This document shows, piece by piece, positions 34,742-37,284 of a stretch of 37,284 nucleotides of DNA. Positions within the stretch are counted from its first letter, which is position 1. Each line of letters opens with the position of its first letter. The notes beneath the pieces were generated by a model. It was not told the DNA's origin and ran no database searches. It saw only the letters and a program-made list of their open reading frames with translations. The DNA comes from JAHBNG01 sp039028975 (GTDB lineage: Bacteria; Chloroflexota; Anaerolineae; Caldilineales; Caldilineaceae): contig JBCCHB010000156.1 of NCBI GenBank assembly GCA_039028975.1, forward strand, positions 1-37,284, written 5' to 3'. A program made the position numbers and the translations under genes.

Positions 34742-37284
34742 ATGAGTAGAGAACCACAAATTGGGCAGCTATCCCCAACCAAACGCGCGCTGATTAAAAT
34801 CGAAGAATTACAAGCAAAGCTCAATCGGCTCGAGGCAGCTCAGAATGAACCAATCGCCGTCATTGGGATGGGGTGTCGTTTTCCTGGAACAGATGAACAT
34901 CCAGTCAATACACCTGGAGATTTTTGGGAGCTTTTGCATACAGGAACGAGTGCGTTTGGCGAAGCCCCTTGGGAACGTTGGCGGAGCAAGTTCAATAACA
35001 GACCCGCAGGATCCCATCACGCCGGCCATTATCTATCTGAAGTTGGTTTCTTCGACGCGCACTTTTTTTGCATTTCCCCCCGTGAGGCACGGGGAATGGA
35101 CCCACAGCAGCAGCTTTTACTTGAGGTCACTATTGAAGCCATCGAACAAGCCAATCTCCCAATTGACGACTTGGAAGGCAGCAGGACTGGCATTTATGTT
35201 GGGCTGATGAACATGGACTATACGTTATCAGCCCAAAATGTCGATGAATCTGATGCAATGTATGCAGCGACGGGTGGCGGCATTAGCTTTCCCGCAGGCC
35301 GTCTCGCTTATTCATTGGGATTACGTGGCCCAACCATGACAGTGGGGACAGCTTGCTCCTCCTCGTTGGTGACAACCCATCTGGCCTGTCAGGCGCTACG
35401 CAACAAAGAGTGTGATTTGGCTTTGAGCGGGGGAGTATCGTTGATCTTGTCACCCACATCTAGTGATGGATTGATCATGATGCAAGCAACCTCCCCCGAT
35501 GGGCGCAGCAAAACCTTTGATGCATTGGCCGATGGCTATGGTCGTGGGGAGGGATGTGGCGTTTTGGTCCTCAAGCGACTCTCCGATGCACAGCGAGATG
35601 GGGACACGATCCACGCGCTGATTCGCGGCTCTGCGGTCAACCATGATGGGCGAAGCGGTGGTTTGACTGTCCCCAGCGGACCGGCACAGGAAGCTCTTTT
35701 GAAAGAGGCGCTTGCCGCGGCACAAGTTGATGCCAATGAGATCAGCTATGTTGAGGCGCATGGCACTGGCACTTCCTTGGGGGATCCAATAGAGATTCGT
35801 GCACTAGGCAATGTGTTATGCAAGAATCGAGAGACGCCACTCCTTGTCGGTTCTGTCAAAACAAATATCGGTCATCTGGAACCTGCCGCTGGCGTTGCCG
35901 GGCTGATGAAAGTCGTTCTGTCCTTGCAACATCAGCAGATCCCACCCCATCTTCATTTTCACGAACCCAATCCACACATTCCCTGGGGCCAATATCCTGT
36001 CGAAATTCCAACAACGTTGGAAACGTGGGAGACCGCTGAAACAACAGATAGCTCGGACAGAGATAAACCCCGCATTGCAGGTGTCAGTTCATTTGGATTG
36101 AGCGGGATTAATGCTCACGTAATCTTAGAAGAGCCACCGGTCACTGATCCGGTTGTTGATTCTTCATTCAATGCTGATTCGATCCCTCAACGACGTCCGC
36201 GCCATCTACTGACCTTATCTGCTAAAACAGAACCTGCACTCCGCGATCTTGCGCAACGCTATTATCAATACGGTGAGAATTTACTTGATGAAACACCAGA
36301 TAGTTCGTTTGAAAATATCTGTTACACCAGCCATGTGGGACGCACCCACTTTGCCCATCGGCTTGGTTTAGTTGCGTCATCGCTAGAAGAAGCCCAAACC
36401 CATTTGGCAGCTTACCTCCAACAGAAAAAGAGACCTAATGTAATCGAAAATGAAGTCGATGAAGAGCCGCCCAAAATCGCTTTTCTCTTTACAGGTCAAG
36501 GGTCCCAATATGTAGGCATGGGGCGCGAACTCTACGAAACTGAGCCAACCTTCTGCACTATACTTGATGACTGTGATGAATATTATCAGCAAATCACGGG
36601 CGAATCACTCTTAGAAGTCCTCTATCCAGAAAAAGTCCAGAGTCCAGAGTCCAGAGTCCAGAGTCCAGAGTCCAGAGTCCAAAGCCTGGAGACCAAGGAC
36701 GCGACTTTGGACCAAACGACTTTGGACCTTGGACGAATTAATGATACAACCTACACCCAGCCGGCGCTGTTTGCCCTTGAATATGCCCTGGGCAAACTCT
36801 GGCAATCGTGGGGCGTTCAGCCAGATATGCTCGTCGGTCACAGCGTGGGGGAGATTGCAGCTGCCTGTGTAGCGGGTCTCTTCAGCTTGGAAGATGGTCT
36901 TAAGCTGACGGCTGCTCGGGGTCGCTTGATGGGTGCCTTGCCCCAAGATGGCGAGATGCTCTCTCTGCTAGCAGATGAAGCACGAGTGCAGCAAGCCATT
37001 GAACCTTATGTGCAGGATGTCTCCATTGCCGCCGTCAACGGGCCAGAAAGCTTCGTCATCTCTGGCAAACAGGAAGCTGTCCAGGCAATTGCCAAGAAAC
37101 TAGCCGCTGATGGGGTCAAGACCCGTAAGCTGACGGTCTCGCACGCCTTTCACTCTCCCTTGATGGACCCCATACTTGACGAGTTCCGACGAGTTGCAGA
37201 AAACATCAGCTACAATCATCCTACATTGCCTCTCGTCTCCAACGTGACAGGCCGTGTGGCCGGCAACGAAATCATGACGGCTGA
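34742..37284 (+). CDS. Type I PKS, 5' part (KS-AT...), runs off the window
   Basis: An open frame of 847 codons from ATG 34742 to the window edge, with no stop. AGGAAAGAG overlapping the upstream stop is a good ribosome binding site, and the gap to the previous gene is 14 bases. Residues 1-~38 form a docking helix (IKIEELQAKLNRLEAAQ). The KS has C205, H340 (EAHGTGT) and H378 (KTNIGH). The AT has S701 in GHSVGE and HAFH at 801-804, so malonyl is predicted. The KS departs from consensus at several usually fixed sites: FFCIS (C110), MDPQQQ (Q124), VGTACSSS (G202) and SGINAHV (I456). The AT loop before GHSVGE holds a heptanucleotide repeat encoding VQSPESR units. Later domains of this module lie outside the window. 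Confidence 0.95.
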   Translation, partial: MSREPQIGQLSPTKRALIKIEELQAKLNRLEAAQNEPIAVIGMGCRFPGTDEHPVNTPGDFWELLHTGTSAFGEAPWERWRSKFNNRPAGSHHAGHYLSEVGFFDAHFFCISPREARGMDPQQQLLLEVTIEAIEQANLPIDDLEGSRTGIYVGLMNMDYTLSAQNVDESDAMYAATGGGISFPAGRLAYSLGLRGPTMTVGTACSSSLVTTHLACQALRNKECDLALSGGVSLILSPTSSDGLIMMQATSPDGRSKTFDALADGYGRGEGCGVLVLKRLSDAQRDGDTIHALIRGSAVNHDGRSGGLTVPSGPAQEALLKEALAAAQVDANEISYVEAHGTGTSLGDPIEIRALGNVLCKNRETPLLVGSVKTNIGHLEPAAGVAGLMKVVLSLQHQQIPPHLHFHEPNPHIPWGQYPVEIPTTLETWETAETTDSSDRDKPRIAGVSSFGLSGINAHVILEEPPVTDPVVDSSFNADSIPQRRPRHLLTLSAKTEPALRDLAQRYYQYGENLLDETPDSSFENICYTSHVGRTHFAHRLGLVASSLEEAQTHLAAYLQQKKRPNVIENEVDEEPPKIAFLFTGQGSQYVGMGRELYETEPTFCTILDDCDEYYQQITGESLLEVLYPEKVQSPESRVQSPESRVQSLETKDATLDQTTLDLGRINDTTYTQPALFALEYALGKLWQSWGVQPDMLVGHSVGEIAAACVAGLFSLEDGLKLTAARGRLMGALPQDGEMLSLLADEARVQQAIEPYVQDVSIAAVNGPESFVISGKQEAVQAIAKKLAADGVKTRKLTVSHAFHSPLMDPILDEFRRVAENISYNHPTLPLVSNVTGRVAGNEIMTA
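36634..36728 (+). repeat. Heptamer repeat (AGTCCAG)x6.7 plus 12-bp direct repeat in AT loop
   Basis: Six complete AGTCCAG units and a partial one (36634-36680) encode VQSPESR-type heptapeptides. Two copies of CGACTTTGGACC follow (36702 and 36717). The tract lies in the same AT loop that carries CAACCTG heptamers in modules 2 and 3, and it lengthens the loop without breaking the frame. Confidence 0.92.

Larger units (their letters stand above)
9463..37284 (+). other. Hybrid NRPS-PKS biosynthetic gene cluster (right end not in window)
   Basis: Four same-strand genes with a 4-base overlap, a 3-base gap and a 14-base gap form one assembly line: F-(C-like)-A-PCP / TubC docking-C-A-MT-PCP-KS-AT-DH-KR-ACP / KS-AT-KR-ACP-KS-AT-DH-KR-ACP / KS-AT-(cut). 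If gene order is collinear with chemistry, the product starts as an N-formylated aliphatic amino acid, adds an N-methylated amino acid and then at least four ketide units. Two downstream modules are predicted to be malonyl-loading. No release domain, tailoring enzyme, exporter or phosphopantetheinyl transferase is visible here. Confidence 0.9.

Overview
The window carries six protein-coding genes, all on the + strand. It looks like an accessory region of a large-genome, filamentous or multicellular bacterium, probably Chloroflexota or a cyanobacterium. This placement is inferred from protein families: a STAND NTPase with 14 WD40 repeats, a 'choice-of-anchor E' surface protein with long tandem repeats, and mixed NRPS/PKS genes. 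Only one HIP1 octamer (GCGATCGC, 14766) is present in 37 kb, which argues against a HIP1-rich cyanobacterium. No RNA gene, transposase or CRISPR array was found.

Left part (1-9462): an NB-ARC/WD40 regulator or sensor protein (69-3830); a 609-base gap with one weak hairpin; a large secreted protein made of an anchor-E domain and eight ~140-residue repeats, each with two cysteines and an EF-hand-like loop (4440-8741); then a 721-base non-coding stretch. That stretch holds a 123-bp tandem repeat array (8876-9191), whose first two units carry a Shine-Dalgarno sequence and a micro-ORF, and an 85-bp palindromic element (9200-9284).

Right part (9463-37284 and beyond): a collinear hybrid NRPS-PKS assembly line of four tightly packed genes. 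The order is formyltransferase-(C-like)-A-PCP (9463-13152); TubC docking-C-A-[N-methyltransferase]-PCP-KS-AT-DH-KR-ACP (13149-24077, 4-base overlap); KS-AT-KR-ACP-KS-AT-DH-KR-ACP (24081-34727, 3-base gap); KS-AT... (34742 to the window edge, cut). Gene spacing, docking ends and domain order predict an N-formyl aliphatic amino acid, an N-methylated amino acid, then at least four ketide extensions. No thioesterase, reductase or other release domain, transporter or phosphopantetheinyl transferase lies in the window, so the cluster continues to the right.

The most notable points are: the formyl start module with a degenerate condensation-like domain; a Tyr-to-His change in the first ketoreductase; two acyltransferase domains nearly identical at DNA level beside divergent ketosynthases; and heptanucleotide tandem repeats placed at equivalent loops and linkers of successive AT domains, with a different heptamer family in the last one.
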